From positions 58,977 through 122,976 of the forward strand of contig NZ_ML660173.1 in assembly GCF_007004725.1 (NCBI RefSeq): DNA of 64,000 nt, in the 5' to 3' direction. Positions 26,859 to 35,186 of this stretch are shown here, one piece after another. The notes under the pieces were generated by a model. The model worked only from the letters and a program-made list of their open reading frames with translations. It ran no database searches and had not been told where the DNA came from. Position 1 is the first letter of the stretch. Each line of letters starts with the position of its first letter. The position numbers and the translations under genes were made by a program. Origin of the DNA: Aliikangiella coralliicola. Its GTDB lineage: Bacteria; Pseudomonadota; Gammaproteobacteria; Enterobacterales; Kangiellaceae.

Positions 26859-29291
26859 GTGAAACCGATACTAATTCGTTTTTTAATCTTCGTGATATTA
26901 CCAGTAGGGCTGGCATTGGTCGGCCTGTTGATTCATTTTAATGCCAGTCTTCCAATGACCAATGGTACGAATCACATAGAAGGGATTAAAGCCAAAGTTG
27001 AGATTGTTCGGGATAAATGGGGCGTACCTCATGTTAGCGCAGAGAATGATCTTGATGCTTTTTTCAGCATTGGATATTTACATGCACAAGATCGTTTATG
27101 GCAACTTGAAATTCAACGTCGATTGGGATCTGGACGTCTAAGCGAAATATTTGGTAGTGAAAGTCTATCGAACGATAAAATGATGCGTACCTTAGGGTTT
27201 AGAAGATTAGCCGAACAACATTTTTCTCAATTGAGTGAGTTCGCGCAGCAATCGTTGTACGCGTATTCCGCCGGGATAAATGCGTGGCTTTTATCAGATG
27301 ACCATGAATTGCCTATTGAATTTGTTGCGTTTGATGTCCAACCTGAAAAATGGACGCCGATCGATTCGCTGGTATGGCTGAAAGTGATCGCCTGGAATTT
27401 ATCGAGCAATTACAAAACAGAGATTGACAGGTTGTTGTTAACCCATGAACTTGGAGAGTCAAAAGCCCAGGCTTTGTTTTTCGGCGAGAACAGTATTCAA
27501 CAGAGTATTACCGAGCATGGTGAAATCGAACTATATCAATCTTTGGCCGAGCTCAGATCGTTTACCCAGGAGTTCCAACAACAGACTACGACGAATGGGA
27601 ATCATATCGGCAGTAATGCCTGGGTTGTTTCCGGGGATTATACTGAAAGCGGATTACCTTTGTTAGCGAATGACCCACATGTGCAAATGAAAACGCCGTC
27701 AATGTTTTATTTAGCGCATTTAAAAGGTGGTAATTTAAATGCGGTAGGTGCTACCTTTCCCGGGCTGCCTTTTATTGTTTTCGGTCATAATGATTTTATC
27801 AGTTGGGGAGGTGCATCATTTGCTGCAGATGTACAGGACTTATATATCGAGCAAGTCAAAGTCACTAATCCCGACCAATATATTTACGATGGCGAAACTC
27901 GAGAGATGGAAATTGTCGAAGAAACTATTTTGGTTAAGCAAGATTTTCCATCGTTTCTTAGAGCTGCTATTCCACCGCAAAAGTGGAGAGCACGCAGTAC
28001 CATCCATGGTCCAATAATCAGTGATGTAATAGGAATTTCCTCTAACCAGCTTATCTCGCTAAAGTGGACTGGCTTCGATCCTCAAGACAAAACCTATGAG
28101 GCTCTATTACAAATAAACTATGCCAGTGACTGGCCTGAATTTAACAGTGCCGTAAAGCTGGCAGTTACCCCCACACTGGCTTTTGTATACGCTGATAAGA
28201 AAAATAACATCGGCATGTTGGTTGGCGGTAAGATTCCAATCAGAAAACAAGGTTACGGAACTGCTCCCAACAACGGATGGAATAGTGATGAAGATTGGAG
28301 GGGCTATGTTCCTTTCGAGGAAAATCCAAACGCCTTTAACCCTCAAAATGGTTATTTAGTCTTAGCTAACCAGAGACTTGTTGATAACTCTTATCCTTAT
28401 TTCGTTACCGCTGATTGGCCCTCGTCACATAGGGCAGATAGAATTGCTGAGAAGCTACAACAATTTATAGAACAAACTCCCAAAGAGTTGAATTTAGAAC
28501 AAATGAAAGTAATACAGGGAGATCGCTTAAGTCTCGCTGCGGTGGAACTCTTACCTTACCTGTTAGCCGTTGAGCCGGCTGATGATAAACAAGCAGAAGC
28601 GTTAAGCTATTTGAAAAACTGGAATGGAGAGTTCGGACTGGAAAGTGTCGGCGCTACTATTTTTGAAACCTGGTATATGAGTTTTCGAGGAAAACTGCTA
28701 CAAGATGACTTATGGGGGGATTTACTTAATGCCTCGAGAGCTGATTATTTGCTGGCGGCAGTCGATGATATCCCTCACTCGTTTTATTTAAAAGTATTAA
28801 AAAACAAGGACGTTAAGTGGTGCGATAACGTAAGGACGGTTAACAGAGAGAGTTGTGAAGACACCATATCTGCAGCTTTGGATGACACGATATCAACACT
28901 CGAAAAATTTGTAGGCAGTAGTATGGATGACTGGGAGTGGCAGCAAGTGCATCAGGCTTATTTTCCCCACACACCTTTTAGCCGTTTAAATCTGCTCGAT
29001 ATTATCTTCGATGAAAGAATTCCCTCTGTTGGTGATAACTATACTATCAATCTTGGCGAATCATCGTTTTCGATGACTGATGGTTATGAACAATATGTAG
29101 GTGCAACTTATCGCCAATTAGTCGACCTCGGCAATTTAGATAAAAGTCGATTTAGCATTACTCCAGGTCAGTCAGGAAACATCTTCAGCGCCCACTACAA
29201 TGACTCGCTTGAAGCGCATCGTGATATGTCTTTTATTAAAATGAAATTGAGTGATGGTGAAGGTGAAAAGCTGATATTACTCCCTCAATAA
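26859..29291 (+). CDS. Penicillin-acylase-family Ntn hydrolase (PvdQ-like prodrug acylase)
   Basis: 810 residues, typical for the penicillin acylase family. A hydrophobic N-terminal segment (about 3-27) indicates a signal peptide or anchor and a periplasmic location. IVRDKWGVPHV, LHAQDRLWQLE and GSGRLSEIFG are family signatures of the alpha chain. The autoprocessing site is Gly-Ser252-Asn-Ala-Trp (HIGSNAWVVSG), where Ser252 becomes the N-terminal nucleophile of the beta chain; LLANDPH and FGHNDFISWGG follow. PvdQ of this family removes the fatty acid from the pyoverdine precursor in the periplasm. Together with a FAAL-initiated synthetase and a PvdE-like exporter, the likely role is to cleave the acyl chain from the exported lipopeptide. 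GTG start at 26859, with AGG upstream; the ATG at 26851 closes immediately. Confidence 0.88.
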   Translation: MKPILIRFLIFVILPVGLALVGLLIHFNASLPMTNGTNHIEGIKAKVEIVRDKWGVPHVSAENDLDAFFSIGYLHAQDRLWQLEIQRRLGSGRLSEIFGSESLSNDKMMRTLGFRRLAEQHFSQLSEFAQQSLYAYSAGINAWLLSDDHELPIEFVAFDVQPEKWTPIDSLVWLKVIAWNLSSNYKTEIDRLLLTHELGESKAQALFFGENSIQQSITEHGEIELYQSLAELRSFTQEFQQQTTTNGNHIGSNAWVVSGDYTESGLPLLANDPHVQMKTPSMFYLAHLKGGNLNAVGATFPGLPFIVFGHNDFISWGGASFAADVQDLYIEQVKVTNPDQYIYDGETREMEIVEETILVKQDFPSFLRAAIPPQKWRARSTIHGPIISDVIGISSNQLISLKWTGFDPQDKTYEALLQINYASDWPEFNSAVKLAVTPTLAFVYADKKNNIGMLVGGKIPIRKQGYGTAPNNGWNSDEDWRGYVPFEENPNAFNPQNGYLVLANQRLVDNSYPYFVTADWPSSHRADRIAEKLQQFIEQTPKELNLEQMKVIQGDRLSLAAVELLPYLLAVEPADDKQAEALSYLKNWNGEFGLESVGATIFETWYMSFRGKLLQDDLWGDLLNASRADYLLAAVDDIPHSFYLKVLKNKDVKWCDNVRTVNRESCEDTISAALDDTISTLEKFVGSSMDDWEWQQVHQAYFPHTPFSRLNLLDIIFDERIPSVGDNYTINLGESSFSMTDGYEQYVGATYRQLVDLGNLDKSRFSITPGQSGNIFSAHYNDSLEAHRDMSFIKMKLSDGEGEKLILLPQ

Positions 29292-29404
29292 CTATCGAAT
29301 ATTAGATCAATTGTGCTGAATTAACTATTCCGGATGACAGGTCGATGAAAGCAGTTAGCCCGAACGATTCAAATCAAAATTATTAAACTTTAGTAGGTAT
29401 AAAA

Positions 29405-31213
29405 ATGAGCCTCTTTGACATACTTGTAAAACAATCCCCAAACAAGGTATTTGCTTCGCTCCTTTTGGGTATCATTGCGGGTTTGAGTTTTGCTTTCTTA
29501 ATGCCACTGATATTAATATCGTTAGAGGAAGCAAGCACTCGGTTATTTCAATCAACAAGTGATTCAAGCGCGACTTTCCTATCTCTGGAAGTATCAAATA
29601 TTCGATTTGCCGTTGCATATCTATGCTTATTTTTGACCATTATGATTTCGAAGGCTGGTTCACAAATCATAATGAGTAATGTTTCTATCGATGCGACTCG
29701 AGCATTGCGGTTGCGTATGTATCGGCATATAGCCAAATTGAGAATAAGAGACATTGAGTCGATAGGCCATTCAAATCTTATTGTTAGATTAACGACTGAT
29801 ATTGGTAATATTATTGGAGGCGTTCGAGTGTTACCCGTCATATTGATTAACATAGTGACTATCATTGGTCTTCTCGGATTTCTTGTTTACTTGAATGTTG
29901 AAGTCTTCTTATTACTAATCCTGACAATATTTCTGGCGATAGTGAGTTATCATATTCCGATGATCCTCTCAGTAAGGTTTTTTCGTCATGCGAGGCACTA
30001 TACTGAAATACTGCAAGAGTCTATCCGCGGGTTAATTCTTGGTTCTAAAGAACTTAAACTTAACGATTCAAAACGAGAATATTTCTACCAGGAAAAGCTG
30101 CGCTCTACCGAAGATGAAATTAGAAGTGGAGCCAGAAAAGGGTGGTATACAATGTATCTGGCAATTTCGTACGGAGATTTGCTTAGTTTTATGGTGATAG
30201 GGTTAGTCGTTTTTGTTATTCAAAATTATTATGCTATTGATACGGCTGAACTGATTGGAATAATCATGGCGCTACTTTATATGAGAGGTCCTATCGCTGA
30301 ACTACTCAATGTTTTGCCTGCGTTACCGCTGGCTAGAATTTCACTCAAAAAAGTACATGATTTATTCAACGACTACCCTGCAGAAAATACTCAAATTGAA
30401 AATCAGAAAATAGCACCATGGGATAAAATCATATTGAATGATGTGGTATTTACATACAAGAACCAACTCGAAAATGCGGATATTTCAGATGCTAATGATT
30501 TTGAGTCATCTGAACTAGAGCCATCCGATTTATCAACCGCTGATAATTTTGCAGGTACAAATTTTTCAATTGGGCCTATTCAACTGGAGTTAAATCGAGG
30601 TGAAACTACTTTTATTGTTGGTGGTAACGGTTCAGGGAAATCTACATTAGCAAAAGTTTTGGCTCTTCTGTACAAACCCGAAGAAGGTCATCTTGTCTTT
30701 GGAGATAGTGTTATTTGTGACAAAAATACGGCAGACTATCGTCAAATCATTTCTGCTATTTACCTGGACTTCTATTTATTTGACGAAATACTGGACGCGA
30801 AAACATCGGAGCTCACCGAAACGGCCGAGAGCTATCTTAAATATTTCCAATTAGATGATAAGCTATCAGTTAATGATAATGAGTTTTCAACGATAGATTT
30901 ATCTGGTGGCCAGAGAAAGCGATTAGCACTTCTGGTTTCATTTTTAGAAGATCGAGACTTATATATATTTGACGAATGGGCTGCGGATCAGGACCCAGAG
31001 TTTAAGGAAATATTTTATACAAAAATTCTTGGTGATTTAAAGCAAAAACAAAAAACGGTTGTGGTGATAACCCATGATGACAGGTATTTCAAACACGCAG
31101 ATAAATTAGTCACTATGGAAAATGGAAAAATTAGAGACATAACGACTAAAGATAAAAAATCTGTCGAAGCAGAAGTTTCCGAGGTACAACTTACTGAAGA
31201 GCAACTTGCCTAA
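29405..31213 (+). CDS. SyrD/PvdE-type cyclic-peptide ABC exporter (membrane domain fused to ATPase)
   Basis: 602 residues. The N-terminal half has about six membrane segments (first near 17-40), with IGRxxDIES-like text reading IRDIESIGHSNLIVRLTTDIG. The C-terminal half is an ATPase: Walker A GGNGSGKST near 406, signature LSGGQRKR near 500, Walker B LYIFDEWAADQDP near 519, H-loop VVITHDD. The DEWAADQDP form after Walker B is the hallmark of the PvdE/SyrD cyclic-peptide transporter family. It probably moves the acylated peptide from cytosol to periplasm, where the preceding acylase acts. An acidic stretch (about 355-385) between the membrane and ATPase parts is a family-atypical linker. The gap before it (29292-29404) has no recognisable feature. 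Confidence 0.92.
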   Translation: MSLFDILVKQSPNKVFASLLLGIIAGLSFAFLMPLILISLEEASTRLFQSTSDSSATFLSLEVSNIRFAVAYLCLFLTIMISKAGSQIIMSNVSIDATRALRLRMYRHIAKLRIRDIESIGHSNLIVRLTTDIGNIIGGVRVLPVILINIVTIIGLLGFLVYLNVEVFLLLILTIFLAIVSYHIPMILSVRFFRHARHYTEILQESIRGLILGSKELKLNDSKREYFYQEKLRSTEDEIRSGARKGWYTMYLAISYGDLLSFMVIGLVVFVIQNYYAIDTAELIGIIMALLYMRGPIAELLNVLPALPLARISLKKVHDLFNDYPAENTQIENQKIAPWDKIILNDVVFTYKNQLENADISDANDFESSELEPSDLSTADNFAGTNFSIGPIQLELNRGETTFIVGGNGSGKSTLAKVLALLYKPEEGHLVFGDSVICDKNTADYRQIISAIYLDFYLFDEILDAKTSELTETAESYLKYFQLDDKLSVNDNEFSTIDLSGGQRKRLALLVSFLEDRDLYIFDEWAADQDPEFKEIFYTKILGDLKQKQKTVVVITHDDRYFKHADKLVTMENGKIRDITTKDKKSVEAEVSEVQLTEEQLA

Positions 31214-31299
31214 CTACTGGTTCTCTATCTAATCAGTGTCGATTCTTATATATCCTAATAAATAAAGTTTAGCCAGAATATTTTTGAGGTGCGGTGCTA

Positions 31300-32310
31300 A
31301 TGGTAAATGAACAGGAAATTCAGCGACTAAAGAAAATTAGACCTAATTATGCGATTTTGTCGTTGGCTTTAGATTGGTTGCAAATCTTTGCGGCCTTTTA
31401 CGTTGCTATAATGGTGGACCATTGGTTGTTTTATTTGATTGCTATGGTCTTTATCGCTCGATGTCAGCATGCTCTCTATATGATGATGCACGAAGCGGCA
31501 CACTTTGGTCTTCACTCTTCAATTTTAGTTAATAATTATATTGGCCAATTTGCAATTGCCGGTCCCGCGCTATTTTCGCTATTTGTTTATCGTAGTAACC
31601 ACCTTAATCATCACCGACATCCGACTTCGGATGACGACCAGTATCCGCTGAAAAAAAGTAAATTTGCTGTTGAGTTGCTAGAGGATCTTTTTTGCTATTC
31701 CTATTTTCGTTATATGAAACTTTTTATTGTCGCGTTTGCAAAAAAGGTAAGGAGAAGAAAAGAAAGAGACGAGGAGGCAAAAAAGGAAGAGGAAGAAAAA
31801 CGGATTGCCGACAAATTAAAAGCCGAAAAGGAAGACCTGGAGCTCGAAAAAATTGAAATAAAAAATAGCGGGGGGAACGTTAAAGGAAGGCGTACTCACC
31901 CACATAAGCTGCCCAAATATATGGTGCTTAGTTCGATGCTCCTGGGTAATGGAATAATCATCCTCTTTTTCTATTTGTTAGACGCTACGTTAATGTACCC
32001 AATCTTATGGCTTCTTCCAATGTTCAGTATATTGTTTGTGTTTTTTCGAATACGAGGTGTTTGTGAGCATGGCGGGTTGAAAGTGGATGATAATTCCATG
32101 TTAACAACGCGCACAATTATTAACCCGCTTCAAGCTTACTTTTTTCACCCTCACAGAGCTAATTATCATATCGAACATCACTTGTACCCTAATGTTCCAT
32201 ACTACAATTTAAAGAAGTTACATACGGTAATAAAAGAAGGCGGTCAGTACAATACGACAAATGTTTATCGTAGCTATTTTCATATTATAAATAATGTCGT
32301 CACTTATTAG
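31300..32310 (+). CDS. Membrane fatty acid desaturase-like di-iron protein
   Basis: 336 residues from ATG 31300 (GAGGT at 31286-31290 is well spaced; an upstream GTG at 31294 is too close to it). Three histidine boxes of the FA_desaturase family are present: HEAAH near 64, HLNHHRH near 101 and HIEHH near 290, with flanking hydrophobic segments. Such enzymes desaturate or hydroxylate acyl chains or tethered residues at the membrane. Between boxes 2 and 3 lies a strongly charged Lys/Glu-rich, coiled-coil-like insert of about 55 residues (roughly 148-204), not usual in the family. The substrate is unknown; the acyl chain of the lipopeptide or a hydrophobic residue are candidates. Confidence 0.85.
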   Translation: MVNEQEIQRLKKIRPNYAILSLALDWLQIFAAFYVAIMVDHWLFYLIAMVFIARCQHALYMMMHEAAHFGLHSSILVNNYIGQFAIAGPALFSLFVYRSNHLNHHRHPTSDDDQYPLKKSKFAVELLEDLFCYSYFRYMKLFIVAFAKKVRRRKERDEEAKKEEEEKRIADKLKAEKEDLELEKIEIKNSGGNVKGRRTHPHKLPKYMVLSSMLLGNGIIILFFYLLDATLMYPILWLLPMFSILFVFFRIRGVCEHGGLKVDDNSMLTTRTIINPLQAYFFHPHRANYHIEHHLYPNVPYYNLKKLHTVIKEGGQYNTTNVYRSYFHIINNVVTY

Positions 32311-32522
32311 TTTGCAACACTAAATATTTTTAATGTAACGCTATTTACGTATTATTCGATTTACAAAGTAACCAACGTAATAGATAATAAATTATATTTT
32401 TTTAAGTTATAAGAAAAAAATATTTTGCATTTCACCACTCAGAATTACATCAATAGAGCTGTAGCCTAATGAGATTTTAGGCGAATAAATCACTTTAATT
32501 ATCACTAAATGGAGATATTGTT
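32311..32522 (+). promoter_or_regulatory. candidate promoter of the avidin-like gene
   Basis: 212 AT-rich non-coding bases. TTTACA at 32360-32365 and GATAAT at 32383-32388 with a 17-bp spacer make a credible sigma70 promoter, leaving a leader of about 130 bases. GGAGA at 32512-32516 precedes the ATG at 32523. This suggests the avidin-like gene can be transcribed separately from the genes upstream. By-eye call only. Confidence 0.4.
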
Positions 32523-32939
32523 ATGAAAAGAAGTTTTATTGTCATTAGTCTGTTTGTTTCTACCGTTTTCTCAATGCCAACCTACGCAAAAAAAGCCACT
32601 GATTGTGACAACCTTGCAGGAGTATGGACTAATTCTTCTGGTCGAATATTTACTATCGAAAAAGCCGATGTTAAAACTGGGGAATTGAGTGGCTTTTATC
32701 AACTTCCTGCGTCTATCGACGCTACCAAATATGTCGCCAAGGGTTGGGTTAACTCATCTAATGCAGTCACTTTCGCAGTCCGGTGGCAAGGATGGACAAG
32801 TATAAGTTCCTGGATTGGTATGTGTAATAAAGTCAATGGAAAACCTCAGTTGGATTTCATCTGGCATCAGGTGAGAATGAATAAATCCCCTGCGAACGAA
32901 CGATTGAGCACAGGTTCGATAACTTTCTTCCCTAAATAG
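32523..32939 (+). CDS. Secreted avidin-family protein
   Basis: 138 residues with a clear signal peptide (KR, hydrophobic core, cleavage after PTYA at 22). The mature 116 residues follow the avidin beta-barrel pattern: LAGVWTNSSGRIFTI, TGELSGFYQL, AVTFAVRWQGWTSISSWIGMC, QLDFIWHQV, STGSITFF. Aligned by hand to chicken avidin, retained ligand positions are Asn37 (N12), Tyr59 (Y33), Trp88 (W70), Ser93 (S75), Ser95 (T77), Trp97 (F79) and Trp114 (W97); Cys28/Cys101 match the avidin disulfide C4-C83. Changed are Arg41 (S16), Leu61 (T35), Gln116 (L99), Asn125 (W110, which reaches the neighbouring subunit) and Ile133 (N118). Biotin binding may thus be weakened or replaced by another ligand. It lies within the export block, probably in its own short transcript. 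A role in biotin withdrawal, product binding or self-protection is inference. Confidence 0.83.
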   Translation: MKRSFIVISLFVSTVFSMPTYAKKATDCDNLAGVWTNSSGRIFTIEKADVKTGELSGFYQLPASIDATKYVAKGWVNSSNAVTFAVRWQGWTSISSWIGMCNKVNGKPQLDFIWHQVRMNKSPANERLSTGSITFFPK

Positions 32940-33021
32940 CTAACGGCTAAAATACTTGTTGTTTTAATCAATAAGGCGTGTTTTTAAAGAGCGCTATAAC
33001 TAGCAAGAAGGAAAATATAAG

Positions 33022-34275
33022 ATGGACGTTCCCGCGCCAAAACAAACTCAAAAATGGAGAAAGGCGCGCACCTTATATATTGTCGCAAGTAGTATAATCG
33101 TAGTTGTACTCTTGATCTCACTTCCCATTTTTATAGGCAATGCTATGCCCACTATTGACTCGTCAACAATGTGGGTTAGCGAAGTGACTGCGGGGGATTT
33201 TAAACGCAAGGTGAGAGGGGTTGGCAAACTGGTTTCAATGATTGATCGTCGGGTTACATCAGAAGCAAGTGGCGTTGTAGAACAGGTTCTTGTCAAACCC
33301 GGCGTTATTGTCGAATCGGAAACAGTCTTAGTTGAGTTAAGTAATCCATTACTGGTTAGGAACCTACTCCGAAGCCAGTCAGACTTAAAAGTGGCGGAAG
33401 CCAAACTGGTCTCTTTACAGGCAAAATTAACTGATGAAAGATTACAGTATGATTTTTCAATCAGACAGGCGCAGTTGGAATATGAGTCTGCGCAAGAAAT
33501 TGAAAATGCTCAGCGGAAATTGGTCGATCGGAATGTTGTAGGAAAATTGGATTTTCTCAAAGTACTCCAGGCAACGAGAGTTACTAAATCTCGACTAAAA
33601 ATGTTGAAGGAGCGCCTGCCATATTTGAATAAATCACATACTGCACAATTGGATTCAGAAAAAGCATTTGTTGAGCAGCTAAAGTATAAAGTGGAGAGTA
33701 GTCAAAGGCTAGTTGACCAACTTAAAATCAGAGCAGGGTTGTCGGGGGTTTTGCAGGATTTAACCGTTGAGGAAGGTGAACGATTAGAGATTGGAAGTAA
33801 TATCGCTCGAGTAGCCAAGGCATGGCCTTTGTTAGCTGAGCTTGATGTGCAAGAAGTACAGGCGAAAGATCTCACAGTCGGGTTAAAAGTAGAAATTGAT
33901 ACCCGTAATGGAAAGACCATGGGCGAAATAGTTAGAGTTGACCCAAGAGTTAAAGCCGGCAATGTGCAAGTCGATGTTCAAATCAATGAACTTCCCAAGG
34001 GTACGCGACCAGATCAAAGTATTACCGCGATCATCGAAGTAGAGCATATAGCACAAACGCTTTACATCGATCGTCCTAGTTCTGTGTCTACGCAACACCA
34101 GGTATCTCTTTTTGTGCTTGATGATAGAAAAGAAACTGCTGAACGCAGGGAGGTAAAGCTTGGTAGAACTTCTGTCAAGCTTGTTGAAGTGCTAAGTGGC
34201 GTCGCAGCAGGCGAAAAAGTGATCGTGTCTGATGTTAGCGATTTTATTGAGCACCCGCTAATAAAAATTAACTAA
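33022..34275 (+). CDS. MacA/HlyD-type periplasmic adaptor (membrane fusion protein)
   Basis: 417 residues. A single N-terminal membrane anchor (about 17-40) is followed by a lipoyl-like barrel half (VTSEASGVVEQVLVKPG), a long alpha-helical hairpin (about 110-235), the second lipoyl half (LKIRAGLSGVLQDLTVEEGE) and a C-terminal beta domain with GxxxV KVIV-like ending (GVAAGEKVIVSDV). This is the RND/MacA-type adaptor that links an inner-membrane ABC permease to an outer-membrane TolC-like channel. It is followed by the matching ATPase and permease genes, like PvdR with PvdT. No outer-membrane channel gene is in the window. Start ATG 33022 with AAGGAAA upstream; its stop codon lies at the edge of the inverted-repeat element at 34273. 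Confidence 0.88.
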   Translation: MDVPAPKQTQKWRKARTLYIVASSIIVVVLLISLPIFIGNAMPTIDSSTMWVSEVTAGDFKRKVRGVGKLVSMIDRRVTSEASGVVEQVLVKPGVIVESETVLVELSNPLLVRNLLRSQSDLKVAEAKLVSLQAKLTDERLQYDFSIRQAQLEYESAQEIENAQRKLVDRNVVGKLDFLKVLQATRVTKSRLKMLKERLPYLNKSHTAQLDSEKAFVEQLKYKVESSQRLVDQLKIRAGLSGVLQDLTVEEGERLEIGSNIARVAKAWPLLAELDVQEVQAKDLTVGLKVEIDTRNGKTMGEIVRVDPRVKAGNVQVDVQINELPKGTRPDQSITAIIEVEHIAQTLYIDRPSSVSTQHQVSLFVLDDRKETAERREVKLGRTSVKLVEVLSGVAAGEKVIVSDVSDFIEHPLIKIN

Positions 34276-34375
34276 CCCCAGCTTGGGATAAGAAAAGCTA
34301 GAAAATGTTAACAATTAATCCATTACAAAAAAATGATTGTGCTGGATAGCTTTTATTATCCCGAACCGGGGTTAA
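34273..34375. mobile_element. MITE-like inverted-repeat element, copy 2
   Basis: A roughly 103-bp element with terminal inverted repeats: left TAACCCCAGCTTGGGATAA at 34273-34291, right TTATCCCGAACCGGGGTTA at 34356-34374. It starts at the TAA of the adaptor gene. Left ends of copies 1 and 2 are similar even inside the preceding codons (AAAATTA then TA(G/A)CC), so the element may supply the last codons and the stop. The interior is AT-rich with no coding potential. Confidence 0.6.
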
Positions 34376-34403
34376 CTAGATAGACTTTAAAGGATTTCAG
34401 CTT

Positions 34404-35186
34404 ATGACAGATTCAAATCTTTTGATTCGCTTACAGGGTATCGGCAAAATATTTCAAGCAGATGAAGTGACAACGCACGCTCTATCGGATATTAATTTAG
34501 ATATTTACGAAAAAGAGTACCTTGCAATTACCGGTGCCTCAGGTTGTGGAAAATCTACTTTACTCTCAATTCTTGGACTACTAGATTTTCCTACTAGCGG
34601 TAATTACCAAATAAACGGAATTTCTGTGGAAGATTGGGATATTAACCAAAAAGCTGAATTAAGATGCAAAGAAATCGGTTTCGTTTTTCAATCGTTTAAT
34701 CTTATCGCAAATTTAAGTATTTTTGAAAATGTTCAATTACCACTGATTTACAGGGAAGATCTTGATAAGAACGAAGTTAATGACAGAGTCTTGTCTGCAC
34801 TTGAAGAGGTAAACATGGCTCATAGAAAAGATCATTGGCCACATCAATTATCTGGAGGGCAACAACAGAGGATTGCTGTTGCAAGAGCGATTGTCGGAAA
34901 ACCCTCTTTGTTATTAGCTGATGAACCGACCGGAAATCTGGATTCTAAAAATGGTGAAGATGTGATGCAATTGTTAGACGATCTAAATAAAAATGGGACA
35001 ACTATTTGCATGGTGACACATGACCCACGATTTGCGCAATTTGCTCATCGCGAAATTCAGTTGGTAGATGGAAAAATTCGAAATGAAAAGAGTAATCACA
35101 AGAGCTCTGTAGATACACCAAATAGAGTACTAGAAGCAACCAAATCGTTATCGAGCCTTGAGGAAGCCGTGGTTGAGGAGGAGTGA
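34404..35186 (+). CDS. MacB/LolD-type ABC transporter ATPase
   Basis: 260 residues. Walker A GASGCGKSTLL near 47, Q-loop FVFQSFNL, signature HQLSGGQQQR near 150, Walker B LLLADEPTGNLD near 170 and H-loop MVTHDP place it in the LolD/MacB ATPase family that powers lipoprotein release or macrolide and peptide efflux. It is cytosolic and membrane-associated through the permease encoded next, whose start overlaps its stop (TGATG). With the adaptor at 33022 it forms a MacAB-like tripartite pump, possibly exporting the mature peptide from the periplasm as PvdRT-OpmQ does for pyoverdine. Confidence 0.93.
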   Translation: MTDSNLLIRLQGIGKIFQADEVTTHALSDINLDIYEKEYLAITGASGCGKSTLLSILGLLDFPTSGNYQINGISVEDWDINQKAELRCKEIGFVFQSFNLIANLSIFENVQLPLIYREDLDKNEVNDRVLSALEEVNMAHRKDHWPHQLSGGQQQRIAVARAIVGKPSLLLADEPTGNLDSKNGEDVMQLLDDLNKNGTTICMVTHDPRFAQFAHREIQLVDGKIRNEKSNHKSSVDTPNRVLEATKSLSSLEEAVVEEE

